Part shown: positions 34,101 through 45,545 of the stretch, one piece after another
How positions within the stretch are numbered: the stretch's first letter is position 1
Layout: the number at the start of each line of letters is the position of its first letter
Source of the DNA: Lumbricus terrestris
Lineage: Eukaryota > Annelida > Clitellata > Crassiclitellata > Lumbricidae
Reading direction: 5' to 3'
NCBI GenBank assembly: GCA_949752735.1
Contig: OX457039.1
Location: forward strand, 45,191,286 to 45,255,285
DNA length: 64,000 nt
The notes under the pieces: model-generated
What the model saw: only the letters and a program-made list of their open reading frames with translations
Databases searched by the model: none
What the model was told of the DNA's origin: nothing
Made by a program: the position numbers and the translations under genes

Positions 34101-37100
34101 GACCAATTGGTAGTTTATTTTCGGCTTATCGCATAAAACATCCACCTCATCACAACCCATCAATCTCAAGTAGCCTACTACCGATCGTAACTATTTAACT
34201 CTGATAAGGAGTTTACAACGGCCAAACAGATGAAGCCCATGTGCTTCGGGATAACTATAGGCCCTAATTGTCTTTTCATTTCTTATTCTGTTGTACATAT
34301 TGCGTTGTTGTTGCCAGCTTAGGCAGGCCTACGGACGAAAGGCAGGCTAAGTGTTGGATAGCCTAGGCCTATACATAGAACTGCCTAAGGCGATTCAAGT
34401 GGGCTTAGGCCTAAAAGTTAAATGATAAAATAAGCCTACTCCAACGCGCACCCGGTGGCTCAAAGGATAGCCATGCAGACGTGCATGCCATAAATTATGT
34501 CAATAAGAGACTTTGCTTAAAGATGGCGCCACCGTCGTCACATTGCGCTATCAACAGCACTAGATCTGGAGACTCCGACAAAATCAGTGTTTAATCTAGA
34601 CGTCTCTTGGGGGGGGCGGGAATTCCCGCCAAGAAGGACATTTTTCCACCCAGAAAAATATGACAAATTGATAACAGTTTTAATTTATGCTTACATCCTT
34701 GTTTTACACGAATAATTGTTATGATATAACGTGACTTTATATGCTATTACTTGATCATAATGCTATTATTTTATATTGTAATATCATATTACAATGAGTA
34801 TAACTTATGGTAACTATTTGTATATAATAAACTATTTTTGTGCAACTAAATGGCTTCTCTTCAGTGCTATCTTTCAAATTTAGATCTGTCAAATTTCAAA
34901 TTTTTTGTTACTTGAATACCTAGTAAAACAACATCTTTACTACATGGCTTCCCGATTTTGGAACCGATAATTTATTAGTTCTTGGTTGGTTTGAGTACCA
35001 TTTGTTATGACTTATGATTTCTGCAAGGTGTGTCCTTGTAAACAATTCGGGACCGTCTTGGGAAACAGGGATAAGCCGATTCCAGTGCTGAAAAGTCAGC
35101 TTATATAATTATACTCACGTCTGCATTTATTCATTATAATAACCCAACAGCAGCAGAACTGAGATGCTGTGCTGGATACATCAAGAAATTATTTTTTAAA
35201 TCATAATTATATATATATTGAAATCTTAAAGCAGTCTTTCACTGATAAAGTAGGCTACAGCTATTTTGGTAAGATGACAGCTTAAAATGCTAGTATTGCA
35301 ATTTGGAAATTCAGAAAGCTTCTGATGGGGGGATCTGACAATGGTGCTGTTGACTCTAGTTGGACTTCGTGTGTCGGCCTATAATATTCATATTATATAA
35401 ATATAATATTCATATTATATATTATACATATATGCATATCCGTGACTGTGACTCTTCTGGGTTCCTGTGCATTGATTTGCTTGGGGAACGGACATTTCCC
35501 CCCTGGACATTTCCCCCCCCGGACATTTCCCCCCCCGGACATTTCCCCCCCTGGACGTTTCCCCCCCTACCCTAGGACATTTCCCCCCCCGTCTTCAACA
35601 ATTTAAACCAGAATATTTTCATCAATCCAGCTTCCATTTAAGCAAGAATATTTTCATCAATCCAGCTTCCATTTAATCATGAATATTTTCATCAAACCGG
35701 CTCCAATTTAAACAAGAATATTTTCATCAATCTAGCTCCAATTTAGACAAGAATATTTTCATCAATCCAGCTTCCATTTAAGCATGAATATTTTCATCAA
35801 TCCAGCTTCCATTTAAGCATGAATATTTTCATCAAACCAGCTCCAATTTAAACAAGAATATTTTCATCAATCCAGCTCCAATTTGGACAAGAATATTTTC
35901 ATCAATCCAGCTTCCATTTAAGCATGAATATTTTCATCAATCCAGCTTCCATTTAAGCATGAATATTTTCATCAATCCAGATTCCATTTAAGCAAGAATA
36001 TTTGCATCAATCCAGCTTCCATTTAAGCATGAATATTTTCATCAAACCAGCTCCAATTTAAACAAGAATATTTTCATCAATCCAGCTCCAATTTAGACAA
36101 GAATATTTTCATCAATCCAGCTCCAAGTTAAACCCCGTATGCATCAATACAATACAATACAAAGCGTTGGATAAACTGTTTAATGACCAATTTGAAATAT
36201 TTCAACCATATATAGAAGGTATGCATAGAACGGGGGGGGGGAAATGTCCGGGGGGGGAAATGTCCTAGTCGAAATCGGGGGGGGAAACGTCCAGGGGGGG
36301 AAATGTCCAGGGGGGGAAACGTCCGGGGGGGGAAATGTCCAGGGGGGGAAATGTCCTACACCCGATTTGCTTACTAGTATAATGTTTCTGTTCTTATACA
36401 TAATGCAGCCTATTCAGAGATCGCCTTTCAAGGCCGTATAGCTATGGGGTATTTTGGGTGTTTAAACCCCCCCCCAAATGAAATATATGGAAAAATGAAA
36501 TAATGGATTTACTAGCACACAGATGTAGGCCCTAAAAACTAAAGTGTCTAATGTATTGGCCGTCGTGAACACGCCATGAGAGCTAACCTAACAATGCTTC
36601 TCCAAACCCATTAGTTAGTAAATTCGATTGCTTGTGGACTTGTTCACGGTCGAGTAAACACCCCCACCCCAAATAAAAACCTGGCTACGGTCTTGTCGCC
36701 TTTGACTCTGTTTGAGTAGTGCTATATAAATAACACTGTTTGTGAAGTGAATATGTAATACCGCACTCATGTTGGTCTACTTCAGCTTGCCTTTCATTTC
36801 CTTTGAAATAGGAAGAATCTGGAATATGAGTGAAATTAGATAGGTCCCAATTTTAATTGTGACCTATCTAATTAATTATCAAATTATCAAGTTTTCATTA
36901 TCAAGTAATAATAATTATTATTACTTTCACAACCGAATTGAGAATCGTGAGTAGATCACTCGATCAATGAAGTCTGACTGATGACCATGATAGCCTAACA
37001 ATAGGATGATAGCCTAACAATAGGATGATAGCCTAACAATAGGATGATAGCCTAACAATAGGATGATAGCCTAACAATAGGATGGCCAGAGATGCCTGCA

Positions 37101-39863
37101 TACCTCTTCCGCCTTTCTCTTTTTATCGATCAGCTTCTGTCGGGCTTCATCCAGCTTCAGCGTCTGCTGTTGATATAATCCATTCAGTTGTTTAGCAGTT
37201 CTCGCTTGAGATTCGTTTATTGCACTCATCAAATCATCATACTTTCGAAAAATTTCGGACTGTGCACACTCAAGCCTAAAACGTAACCAAGTAATAAATG
37301 TTATCTCAAATTCCCACACATCTTTACATCTTTTGCATAAGCACGCGCTAATAGGCCCTAGCGCTAATACCTAAGTCAAAGCATGCAGTGACACCGTGAA
37401 AAAAGTAATTTGCTCTTCTAAGGAATCTAAGAACACAGGTTGAATAATTCTTCATGTCAAGCGTTAAGTAGGCCTAGTTACCGTACCAAACAATAAACAC
37501 ATAAAAAATCTCATTATGCTGCTTCTATTAAAAGCAAACTTATTTGTGTAATTAGGACGTTTTGCCTCGCTGGTGAACACGAATTCATTACATTAGTGAA
37601 AATGATCCGACATGAATTCAATCACAAAAAGCGCTTCTCGTGTATTGGCCTATTACCGGGTATGTAGAGAGATTAGGACCATAATAAAAGATTATGACCA
37701 TAATAAAAGATTAGGACCATAATAAAAGATTAGGACCATAATAATGATTTAATGACAGCCTTGAAAAAGAACTTACAGCTTATCAAGATGTTTCTGTAGT
37801 TCATCAATTTTGTCAACATCCTGCTCCAGCGATTTAATATGACTGAAAGTAGACATCAAGGTTCATTTACTCGTTTCAGGTTTTCCCTTTATGCCAAATT
37901 TGCACGTAAAGATCTAAAGAGAACTCCACTCAAAAGTTGGAGATTACTTAAAGCTGCTTCAGTGGGATAATGGTCTGTCCCATCCTGCTTTTCTACCATC
38001 GTTTGCTGACTATCGTAATCTCCAAATTTCTAAAGGGCCAATCGAGAGTCAAGCTCAGGACATTAGCTTATCCATGAGCGCTGCGTCTCGTCAGGGTCGG
38101 GACTCGGGTTGTACAAAGACTATCAATATACAGGGTGGGCCATAAAAAAGTAACCACACGGTTTTTTGCCCATATCTTGGCCAGAAGTAAGAATTTCGAA
38201 ATGAAATTCTACAGGCTTAAAGACAATTCATATCTACACATTATGGTCAGATTTCATCAACATATTTCAAACAGAACAAATGTTACATCACTTTTAGTGA
38301 GGCCACCCCTCGTTTTTTGACGATTCAAAAACGAAACCAAGGAAAAATTAGTTTTTTGCTAATATCTTGGTTAGAAGTACGAATTTTGAAATGAAATTTT
38401 TGCAGGCTTAAAGACAATTCATATTTACACACGATGGCCAGATTTCATCAAAATATTTGAAACACAATAAAAGTTATACCACTTTTAGTGAGGCCACCTA
38501 CCGTCTTTTGACGATTCAAAAACGAAACGCAACAAAAAGTAACAAAAACACGATTTTATTAAGTATCATCTCAAATAACTGTTGTCAAATGAACTTGGTA
38601 GTGCTTCACAACTTGTGTTCAATGTGCCCACCACCAGTGCCAAAACTTCTTTTGAGTCTCTTTGCAAAGTTCTTGATGGACCTGTTGATTAATCTGACAG
38701 ATTCCTTATTTACCAATTTGATTGCCATCTTGCTAAGTGACTTCTCAGTGAAATGCAGCTACGCTGGAACCCTGTTTTTTAAATAGTAAAAGCTATTTGA
38801 TAACAAATATTTGAGATGAGACTTAATAAAATTGTGTTTTTGTTAATTTTTGTTGCGTTACCCTACTGAATCGCTAAAAAACGGTGGTGGCCTCGTTGAA
38901 TGTGGTATAACTTTTGTTCTGTTTGAAATATTTTGATGAAATCGGGCCATCATGTGTAGATATGAATTGTCTTTAAGCCTGTAAAATTTCATTTCGATAT
39001 TCTTACTTCTGACCAAGATATTGGCCAGAATAATGAAATTGGGTTTTGCAACTTTTTGTTGCGGCGCGTTTTTTAAATCGTCAAAAAACGATTGGTGACC
39101 TCACTAAAAGTGGTGCAACTTTTGTTGTATTTTAAATATTTTGATGAAATCTGACCATCATGTGTAAATATGAATTGTCTTTAAGCCTGTAAAAAAATTT
39201 CATTTCCAAATTCTTACTTCTGGCCAGGATATGTGCAAAAAAACCGTAGTGGGTTACTTTTTTATGGCCCACACTGTAGATGCAATGTTGATTGTCTACA
39301 AGGATTGTCCTTGATAGAACTTTTGTGCTAAAGTCAACCTAATCCACCTCTATCAGTAATGATACGAGACGAGAACGTGAACAGTTAACGACTGCAAATC
39401 TTTCGGGTCGAGGTTTTAGACAAGGCTATTGGCTGACGCTTTGCCGTTTCTAACAATGCCTACCGGGGTCTTATAAATTATTTGCAAAATGGAATGTCAG
39501 CGTGAAGTGAGCATATTTAAGAAATCTAATGCAAAGATTATGCGTTGATTCAACAATCTTTGTCTATAGAAGCATTGTTTCCCTGTGCTGTATAGGCCTA
39601 CAAAAGCTTTGTGAGACTTCTTAACTGTTTCTAAAGTGCAGCGGTGTAAAAACAATTGCTTTTTGCTGTACTTACTCCTTTATGAGTTGATAGGGACTGC
39701 GTTTTTCTGCACCAGAAGACTGAAATTACACAATTTGTATTAGGCCATTAACCGAAGGCTGACAATAATTATATCGAGTAAATATTCATATTTTATTAAT
39801 CGGAGTCTGATCTAAAAATTGCAGAAAAACGGCTTTCTTACTTCTGATTTCAATGCTGAGAAA
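29377..39863 (-). CDS. coiled-coil (TRIM-like) protein with CxxC zinc-binding C-terminus
   Basis: Exons (minus): 39863-39842 (22-bp microexon, less sure), 39719-39676, 37842-37777, 37275-37104, 33901-33730, 32899-32816, 32196-32016, 31048-30943 and 29658-29377. All borders are GT-AG and every phase agrees, giving an open frame of about 376 codons to the stop at 29377. Exons 2-4 encode a heptad-rich coiled coil (HIKSLEQDVDKIDELQKHL, then LDEARQKLIDKKRKAEE) like the region after a TRIM B-box. Later come a basic RKRKKKKE stretch (possible nuclear signal), FVRCVSCRKPRCVYASKKLS, then CGGNLFP, and in the last exon FPAVCFNCGF and VCQSCKLRG, which look like paired zinc ligands. The RING and B-box exons, if present, would lie upstream and were not found. 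The full domain set is unnamed to me; similar Cys modules occur in marine invertebrate proteins near transposons (recollection). Introns hold several repeats listed separately. Confidence 0.75.
29806..29975. repeat. (CAAT)n/(ATTC)n/(AAAT)n tetranucleotide tract
   Basis: Compound tetranucleotide run in the last intron of the coiled-coil/zinc gene. Confidence 0.9.
29978..30940. other. intron, nothing recognised
   Basis: Rest of the last intron of the coiled-coil/zinc gene. AT-rich. Confidence 0.4.
31070..31165. repeat. (ATC)n-(GTC)n trinucleotide tract next to a splice acceptor
   Basis: Lies about 25 bp upstream (minus sense) of the exon starting at 31048. It opens a poly-Asp frame that runs into the exon, but the acceptor AG at 31049-31050 excludes it. 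Confidence 0.85.
31442..31925. repeat. 31-bp tandem repeat (VNTR), intronic
   Basis: About 16 units around GTGATAGATATCATCTGACC with small indels (TATATAG or TATATATTG variants, and CCCC for CCTG in some units). Located between exons 31048 and 32016. Confidence 0.9.
33160..33725. other. intron, nothing recognised
   Basis: Intron of the coiled-coil/zinc gene between 32899 and 33730. The short repeats of CAATTGTGGCTCATTTGT near 32930-33050 are the only structure. Confidence 0.35.
33902..35470. other. intron, mostly unrecognised
   Basis: Intron sequence. Near 35230-35330 a segment with GACAGCTTAAAATGCTAG recurs at about 47380-47730 and 55570-55720, so an old dispersed repeat is present. Confidence 0.4.
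35483..36363. mobile_element. foldback element with satellite core
   Basis: Left end GGGGAACGGACATTTCCCCC, right end GGGAAATGTCCTACACCC, and a 9-bp flanking duplication GATTTGCTT (35474-35482 and 36364-36372). Each arm is a run of GGACATTTCCCCCC-type units, inverted with respect to each other. The middle (about 35613-36130) is an array of 35-bp units. 8-9 bp duplications fit hAT, MuDR or Merlin superfamilies; I cannot choose. Confidence 0.8.
35613..36130. repeat. 35-bp tandem array with higher-order AABC pattern
   Basis: About 15 units starting GAATATTTTCATCAA. Type A has CCAGCTTCCATTTAAGCAT, type B has ACCAGCTCCAATTTAAAC, type C has CCAGCTCCAATTTAGAC. The order is A A B C, A A B C, A A A A B C, then a partial unit. 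Confidence 0.9.
36429..36695. mobile_element. MITE, CAAGGCCGTA family, copy 1
   Basis: 267 bp, CAAGGCCGTATAGCTATGGG to CTGGCTACGGTCTTG, exact 8-bp duplication TCGCCTTT (36421-36428 and 36696-36703). The relative at 51867-52090 has better-kept ends. Confidence 0.85.
36987..37083. repeat. 19-bp tandem repeat beside a splice donor
   Basis: Five copies of GATGATAGCCTAACAATAG. The array begins about 20 bp past the donor of exon 37275-37104 in the direction of transcription. Confidence 0.9.
37670..37745. repeat. 19-bp tandem repeat, intronic
   Basis: Four copies of GATTAGGACCATAATAAAA, close to exon 37842-37777. Confidence 0.9.
38131..39276. mobile_element. long palindromic mariner-type element
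   Basis: Inverted ends CAGGGTGGGCCATAAAAAAG / CTTTTTTATGGCCCACACTG, flanked by TA on both sides, as for Tc1/mariner. Each arm is about 0.4 kb and itself holds two related units (CTTAAAGACAATTCATAT recurs). No transposase is readable. Located in an intron of the coiled-coil/zinc gene. Confidence 0.8.
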
Positions 39864-41000
39864 CTGAAAACATATTATTTAGCCTACTTTCAAAGAAAAC
39901 ATCTACGGTAGTCTTTCTTGATCCATTTTCTTCCCGTATAGCCTACACAGGCTTACGAATGACCTATCTTATCCGTGCTTTATAATATCGCATCATCATT
40001 AGTATGGGAATATCGTGCATAGATTTCCTTGACTCGTCCTTTTGAACTAACTTTGCACCTGGCTATCACTTAATTGTTATCAGACTGCACGTAGATCTAA
40101 TCAGATCCCGCAAAGAAAACGGTTTTCACAGATGAGTATAGTCGGTTGCACTCTTTCGGTAAACCGTATACGTGCAATGGATTGGGCTACGGTTAGGACA
40201 AGCAAGGCTTGTGACAACTGAGACATTTAGGATATACTGGCATCTTTATGTAGCGTTTACACCTGAATGCAATAATCATGCGTATACGTCCATTTAGGCC
40301 TATAAACGACCAGACCAATCACAAACGGCGCCTGCGGCTTTGAAATATTTCAGTATACGCCAATTAAGATTTGTGGATTCTTTTTAAGTATTTGTAGAAT
40401 CCGTGCATGATGCACAAATCAACTAAAGCACGTCAGTTGTAGAAAGAACCATAGATGTAAAAAAAAACGATGAAAACGGAATAAAAAACGTTAAAAACGT
40501 CGTTTTATTCAAAAAATAAAAAAGGGAAAGGCGACGCGCAAAGGAAACGGAAAATAATTTGACTTTATTACACCTTCAACTGCATCTTAAACTTAAAAAC
40601 TCTGTTTATTTAATTTTTTCTTCATCGGCAAATAACATAACTTTATTAGTCTATACTCTGTAGGTCAAAATTAATTAGGCCTATAAGTGACATTAGTCTG
40701 CAGTCTATAACAATAACAATATTTTTACAGCTTTGGTTTAATAAGAATTTGAGACAAATTAAAGGTATTGAAATCCTTTAAAATATAAATTGTAGGCCCG
40801 GAACATAATCCTCACGCATAAGATCATGCTGATCAACATAGACTGTCATAAAGCAATTAAAAATCCAGAGGCGTAGCGACCGCCCTCCGTACCCTCTGAC
40901 CGAATGGGGCCCCGCAAGAAGGGGGGCCCCAAATGTGTAAAATATGTAAGGTATGACTAAGTAAGGGACATTTATTGACGCTATTGCACGATCCATATTG
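39864..41000. other. upstream of the last identified exon, nothing recognised
   Basis: Should contain further 5' exons or the promoter of the coiled-coil/zinc gene. I found no convincing exon. Confidence 0.3.
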
Positions 41001-41008
41001 GTTTTACT

Positions 41009-41160
41009 CATGGGCGGAGTTTATCAGGGGCTAGGGGGGCTAAGCCCCCCCAAGAAGACCCAGATTCACTTTTTTTACCGTGTAATTGGTATCTTTCCCT
41101 GGGTTTAGCCCCCCAGAAGGCTTTAGCCCCTCCAAGAACGGAAACCAAACTCCGCCCATG
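41009..41160. mobile_element. MITE, CATGGGCGGAGTTT family, copy 2
   Basis: 152 bp, the same length as copy 1 at 27512, with exact 8-bp duplication GTTTTACT (41001-41008 and 41161-41168). Confidence 0.93.
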
Positions 41161-41224
41161 GTTTTACTGCCAATGCCGTGAAGTAAATACGGAATACATG
41201 CATACTGCAGGCCTATGGATACAT

Positions 41225-41490
41225 AATTGTAATTGTAATTGTAATTGTAATCGTACATTTATATAGCGCCACTTCAAGAGAACTCCTCAGAGGCGCTCCC
41301 GACCTGACACCTAACCACAATCAAAGAGAATGGTTTTCAAACGCTTGCGGAAAAGGGGCAAAGAAATACAAAGAAGTTCATTGCGGAGACTAATAGGTAA
41401 CTTATTCCAAAAAGACGGACCAATCATAGCAAAGCTACTATGAAGCACTGGGGAAGATCGAGCCCTAGGGACAACCAGGTCGCCATGCGT
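41225..41490 (-). mobile_element. CR1/L2-like LINE 3' end with (ATTACA)n tail
   Basis: The minus strand reads WNKLPISLRNELL then LPLFRKRLKTILFDCG, followed by GGGAGCGCCTCTGAG and GGCGCTATATAAATGTACG, then five ATTACA-type units. The rest of the LINE is absent. Confidence 0.8.
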
Positions 41491-42128
41491 AAAAAATATT
41501 ATGGGCCCTGCATATTGTATATAGTAAATACTGTTTGCAGTTTCCGCATTGTAAGGGGCCCCGCCACTCTAGCTGTACATAATAGGCCTAACTATGTTTG
41601 GAGGGGGCCACGTTCTTTGTAGCTACGGCCCTGTAAAAATCTAATCAGAAGTAAAGACTAGGCCTATATATTAGGGTGTCCCACGATTGCACAGGAAAAA
41701 TATTTTTCTTGAAACTTGAAATGCAGTCCCTCCAAAAAGTTTCCTTATGGTCCTATGATAGTACCTGCCAAATTTCTGGACATTTTGAAAATATTTAGAG
41801 GCCGCTCAAAGCTCACATATAATATGTGTAAGTTGTCACAAATTATACGTGCGACATATAGGCCTATGAGTTTGAAATTTTCGGAGGTCCACACTTTGAT
41901 CCCACTAGCGTGCTTATGTATTGCTTAATAACCTTATATTGCTCTGAAATACTAAAATCTACAAATATGCAACCTTATTGTATTTGCGAATGAGGTTTTT
42001 CAAGCATAAGGACGACAGTTAAGCTCTCGAGCAAACGAATGATGTAAATGTCGTGCACTAGGATTGCAGGTCGCTACCTCCACATGGCAATCATCAGTGG
42101 AGTAGAAATGAATAAGGTTAACAGATTG

Positions 42129-42368
42129 TCAGTCTGATTTTTCTCTAGTTGGTGGAAGTAGCCTACAAACATGTTGGTGTGCTAAAGTTGACCTCTGGAC
42201 CAGGACAGGAATCAACGGTTGCAGTTTGAACCTTTTGAAGTCGTGAAAGTGTGATGCATTAGGCCTAATTATTGGCAAATGCTTTGAGACAACGGCTTTC
42301 AATAACTGCATATTAAATAGAGTTTGCAATGCCTTGCACCCTTCTACATCAGCCATCAGTCGTAACAT
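42129..42368 (-). CDS. 79-codon ORF of the composite transposon, A copy 1
   Basis: Contains LMADVEGCKALQTLFNMQLL. Identical in the second A copy (44432-44671). Too short for a transposase; perhaps an exon or relic of one. Not recognised. Confidence 0.25.
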   Translation of the reverse strand: MLRLMADVEGCKALQTLFNMQLLKAVVSKHLPIIRPNASHFHDFKRFKLQPLIPVLVQRSTLAHQHVCRLLPPTREKSD

Positions 42369-43065
42369 CTTGTTAACATCACAGAAATCTTTTAAGTCCA
42401 GTTGCCTGGTGCATTCTTTGTGTCCTTGGTAAAAATTTGTCCATCAATGGTCTGTAATTAAGCTCTGCAAGCCATTTAAAGATGAATGCTCCAATCTGGT
42501 TCACCATCAACCAAACCCTCGACCAATGCTACTGCAGTCTGCATCTAACAAATCATAAGAATTCATTACTGAACAGCTTTAGCGTGGCCATACTCGAAAT
42601 ATGACTATCAAGAATTTTCAAAACTCTTGGTATTCATGGTTGGATTGAACAATTCGGTAGCATTTCGCAAGCCTGTTGCCTAGGGTGTCCCAACAAATAT
42701 TTTTCTAGAAACTTGAAATGCAGTCCCCCTAAAAAGTTTCCATATGGTCCCATAATAACACCTGTAAAGTTTTATGACACTAAAAAAATATTTAGGGGTG
42801 GCTCAAGCCGCCCAAATTTAACCCATATTGGCATAATTTGCGCCTGATGTGTCCAACTTCTAAATGCCTTTATATCCCAATCGTTGATCCTATTATAACA
42901 AATTTACTACCCTTGGAAAGCTCGTGAATGGTAGAATTAACAGGTATTTAACTTTATTGGATACAATGGATATTTTGGGCATAGTCTTAGGCTCAAAAAA
43001 TGCAAAATCGAGAAAAATTTGAGATTTTTGAACTTTGGACACAATATCAGTGCACACACAACTAA

Positions 43066-43404
43066 TCATTGGGAGTAGTCATTACAAACTCTTGATAATG
43101 TAACAAGTCGTGGTTTTAGCTCCTCCATACCTTCATCTGCTTCATAGTAAGAAATTCTGAGGGGGCTGTGAGGTTCAACCCCTATTTGTCCTAGGACCAC
43201 ACAGTAAAGTTTTAATTGCACACCCCATGCAGCTACACAACAAATCAACGTCTGGACCGTTATTTTTTTACTATTCTCATACTGATCTGCTGATTCTACA
43301 TCACTGCACTCAAATTGTTCTTCAGTTCTACGTTCTACATTTACACATGTCAACAAGATTGTCACAATTGTGGTTAGAAAACATGTGCCTGTGTTTTTCG
43401 ACAA
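43066..43404 (-). CDS. 112-codon ORF of the composite transposon, B copy 1
   Basis: Contains EEQFECSDVESADQYENSKK and a C-terminal EELKPRLVTLSRVCN segment. Identical, inverted, at 45546-45884 (+). A diverged relative of the coding part lies near 48150-48330. No family is recognised. The 131-codon frame at 43227-43622 on the other strand may be a shadow. Confidence 0.3.
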   Translation of the reverse strand: MSKNTGTCFLTTIVTILLTCVNVERRTEEQFECSDVESADQYENSKKITVQTLICCVAAWGVQLKLYCVVLGQIGVEPHSPLRISYYEADEGMEELKPRLVTLSRVCNDYSQ

Positions 43405-44431
43405 CCTGTACGAGAAATTGTCTCCGATCTACGTTCTTCGTTATCGTTGAGCTGAAATTCTGTATAAAAGCTGCGTCATGTTTGTTCAGCACAGTCATTT
43501 ACACAGACCAACGTTATGAAAAATCACACGTGGTCTTATACGATTGGCTATCTCGCCACTCTTTCACCGAAAGATCGAGAAAACTATATTTGAACGCAGC
43601 ATGGTTTGGGAAAAACTTTTAGGAAGAGATAACCCCGTTATTCCACATTAATGAGAACTCACTGAAAGAACAGAGAGAATTGCTATCTCTTATATCTTAG
43701 GTGCTGGTATACCAAGAATGATGTTGCATCATTTTCAGACTTGTCATCTAGAGCAGCATTGCCAGAATTATAAAGCTATGGATTAATTCAAAGAGAGCAG
43801 TGACTCTACATGAGAACACCGCCTGACTGTAGATGTCAATCACAAATCTGAGACTTGTTTGGGTTGGATGCCCTGTAATTCACGGTCGTCAACTGTATAT
43901 GTGATTCGTTTCCATCATAAAGCAATTAGATCTATATTGCCTTACCCATCCAACTTGCTCTGTGATGGCAACAGTAGGGTGTCCCACGATTGCACAGGAA
44001 AAATATTTTTCTTGAAACTTGAAATGCAGTCCCTCCAAAAAGTTTCCTTATGGTCCTATGATAGTACCTGCCAAATTTCTGGACATTTTGAAAATATTTA
44101 GAGGCCGCTCAAAGCTCACATATAATATGTGTAAGTTGTCACAAATTATACGTGCGACATATAGGCCTATGAGTTTGAAATTTTCGGAGGTCCACACTTT
44201 GATCCCACTAGCGTGCTTATGTATTGCTTAATAACCTTATATTGCTCTGAAATACTAAAATCTACAAATATGCAACCTTATTGTATTTGCGAATGAGGTT
44301 TTTCAAGCATAAGGACGACAGTTAAGCTCTCGAGCAAACGAATGATGTAAATGTCGTGCACTAGGATTGCAGGTCGCTACCTCCACATGGCAATCATCAG
44401 TGGAGTAGAAATGAATAAGGTTAACAGATTG

Positions 44432-44671
44432 TCAGTCTGATTTTTCTCTAGTTGGTGGAAGTAGCCTACAAACATGTTGGTGTGCTAAAGTTGACCTCTG
44501 GACCAGGACAGGAATCAACGGTTGCAGTTTGAACCTTTTGAAGTCGTGAAAGTGTGATGCATTAGGCCTAATTATTGGCAAATGCTTTGAGACAACGGCT
44601 TTCAATAACTGCATATTAAATAGAGTTTGCAATGCCTTGCACCCTTCTACATCAGCCATCAGTCGTAACAT
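44432..44671 (-). CDS. 79-codon ORF of the composite transposon, A copy 2
   Basis: Second copy of the ORF at 42129-42368, with the same protein sequence. Confidence 0.25.
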   Translation of the reverse strand: MLRLMADVEGCKALQTLFNMQLLKAVVSKHLPIIRPNASHFHDFKRFKLQPLIPVLVQRSTLAHQHVCRLLPPTREKSD

Positions 44672-45545
44672 CTTGTTAACATCACAGAAATCTTTTAAGT
44701 CCAGTTGCCTGGTGCATTCTTTGTGTCCTTGGTAAAAATTTGTCCATCAATGGTCTGTAATTAAGCTCTGCAAGCCATTTAAAGATGAATGCTCCAATCT
44801 GGTTCACCATCAACCAAACCCTCGACCAATGCTACTGCAGTCTGCATCTAACAAATCATAAGAATTCATTACTGAACAGCTTTAGCGTGGCCATACTCGA
44901 AATATGACTATCAAGAATTTTCAAAACTCTTGGTATTCATGGTTGGATTGAACAATTCGGTAGCATTTCGCAAGCCTGTTGCCATCACAGAGCAAGTTGG
45001 ATGGGTAAGGCAATATAGATCTAATTGCTTTATGATGGAAACGAATCACATATACAGTTGACGACCGTGAATTACAGGGCATCCAACCCAAACAAGTCTC
45101 AGATTTGTGATTGACATCTACAGTCAGGCGGTGTTCTCATGTAGAGTCACTGCTCTCTTTGAATTAATCCATAGCTTTATAATTCTGGCAATGCTGCTCT
45201 AGATGACAAGTCTGAAAATGATGCAACATCATTCTTGGTATACCAGCACCTAAGATATAAGAGATAGCAATTCTCTCTGTTCTTTCAGTGAGTTCTCATT
45301 AATGTGGAATAACGGGGTTATCTCTTCCTAAAAGTTTTTCCCAAACCATGCTGCGTTCAAATATAGTTTTCTCGATCTTTCGGTGAAAGAGTGGCGAGAT
45401 AGCCAATCGTATAAGACCACGTGTGATTTTTCATAACGTTGGTCTGTGTAAATGACTGTGCTGAACAAACATGACGCAGCTTTTATACAGAATTTCAGCT
45501 CAACGATAACGAAGAACGTAGATCGGAGACAATTTCTCGTACAGG

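Noticed and set aside
34450..34490. Box-A-like GGTGGCTCAAAGGATAG as a SINE head
   Set aside because: No box B follows and no tail is visible.
35360..35575. Frame with FPPWTFPP repeats, and its inverted counterpart at 36180-36441
   Set aside because: They are translations of the GGACATTTCCCCCC arms of the foldback element.
35613..36130. 35-bp array considered as CRISPR-like
   Set aside because: It is a tandem satellite with variant units, without spacers.
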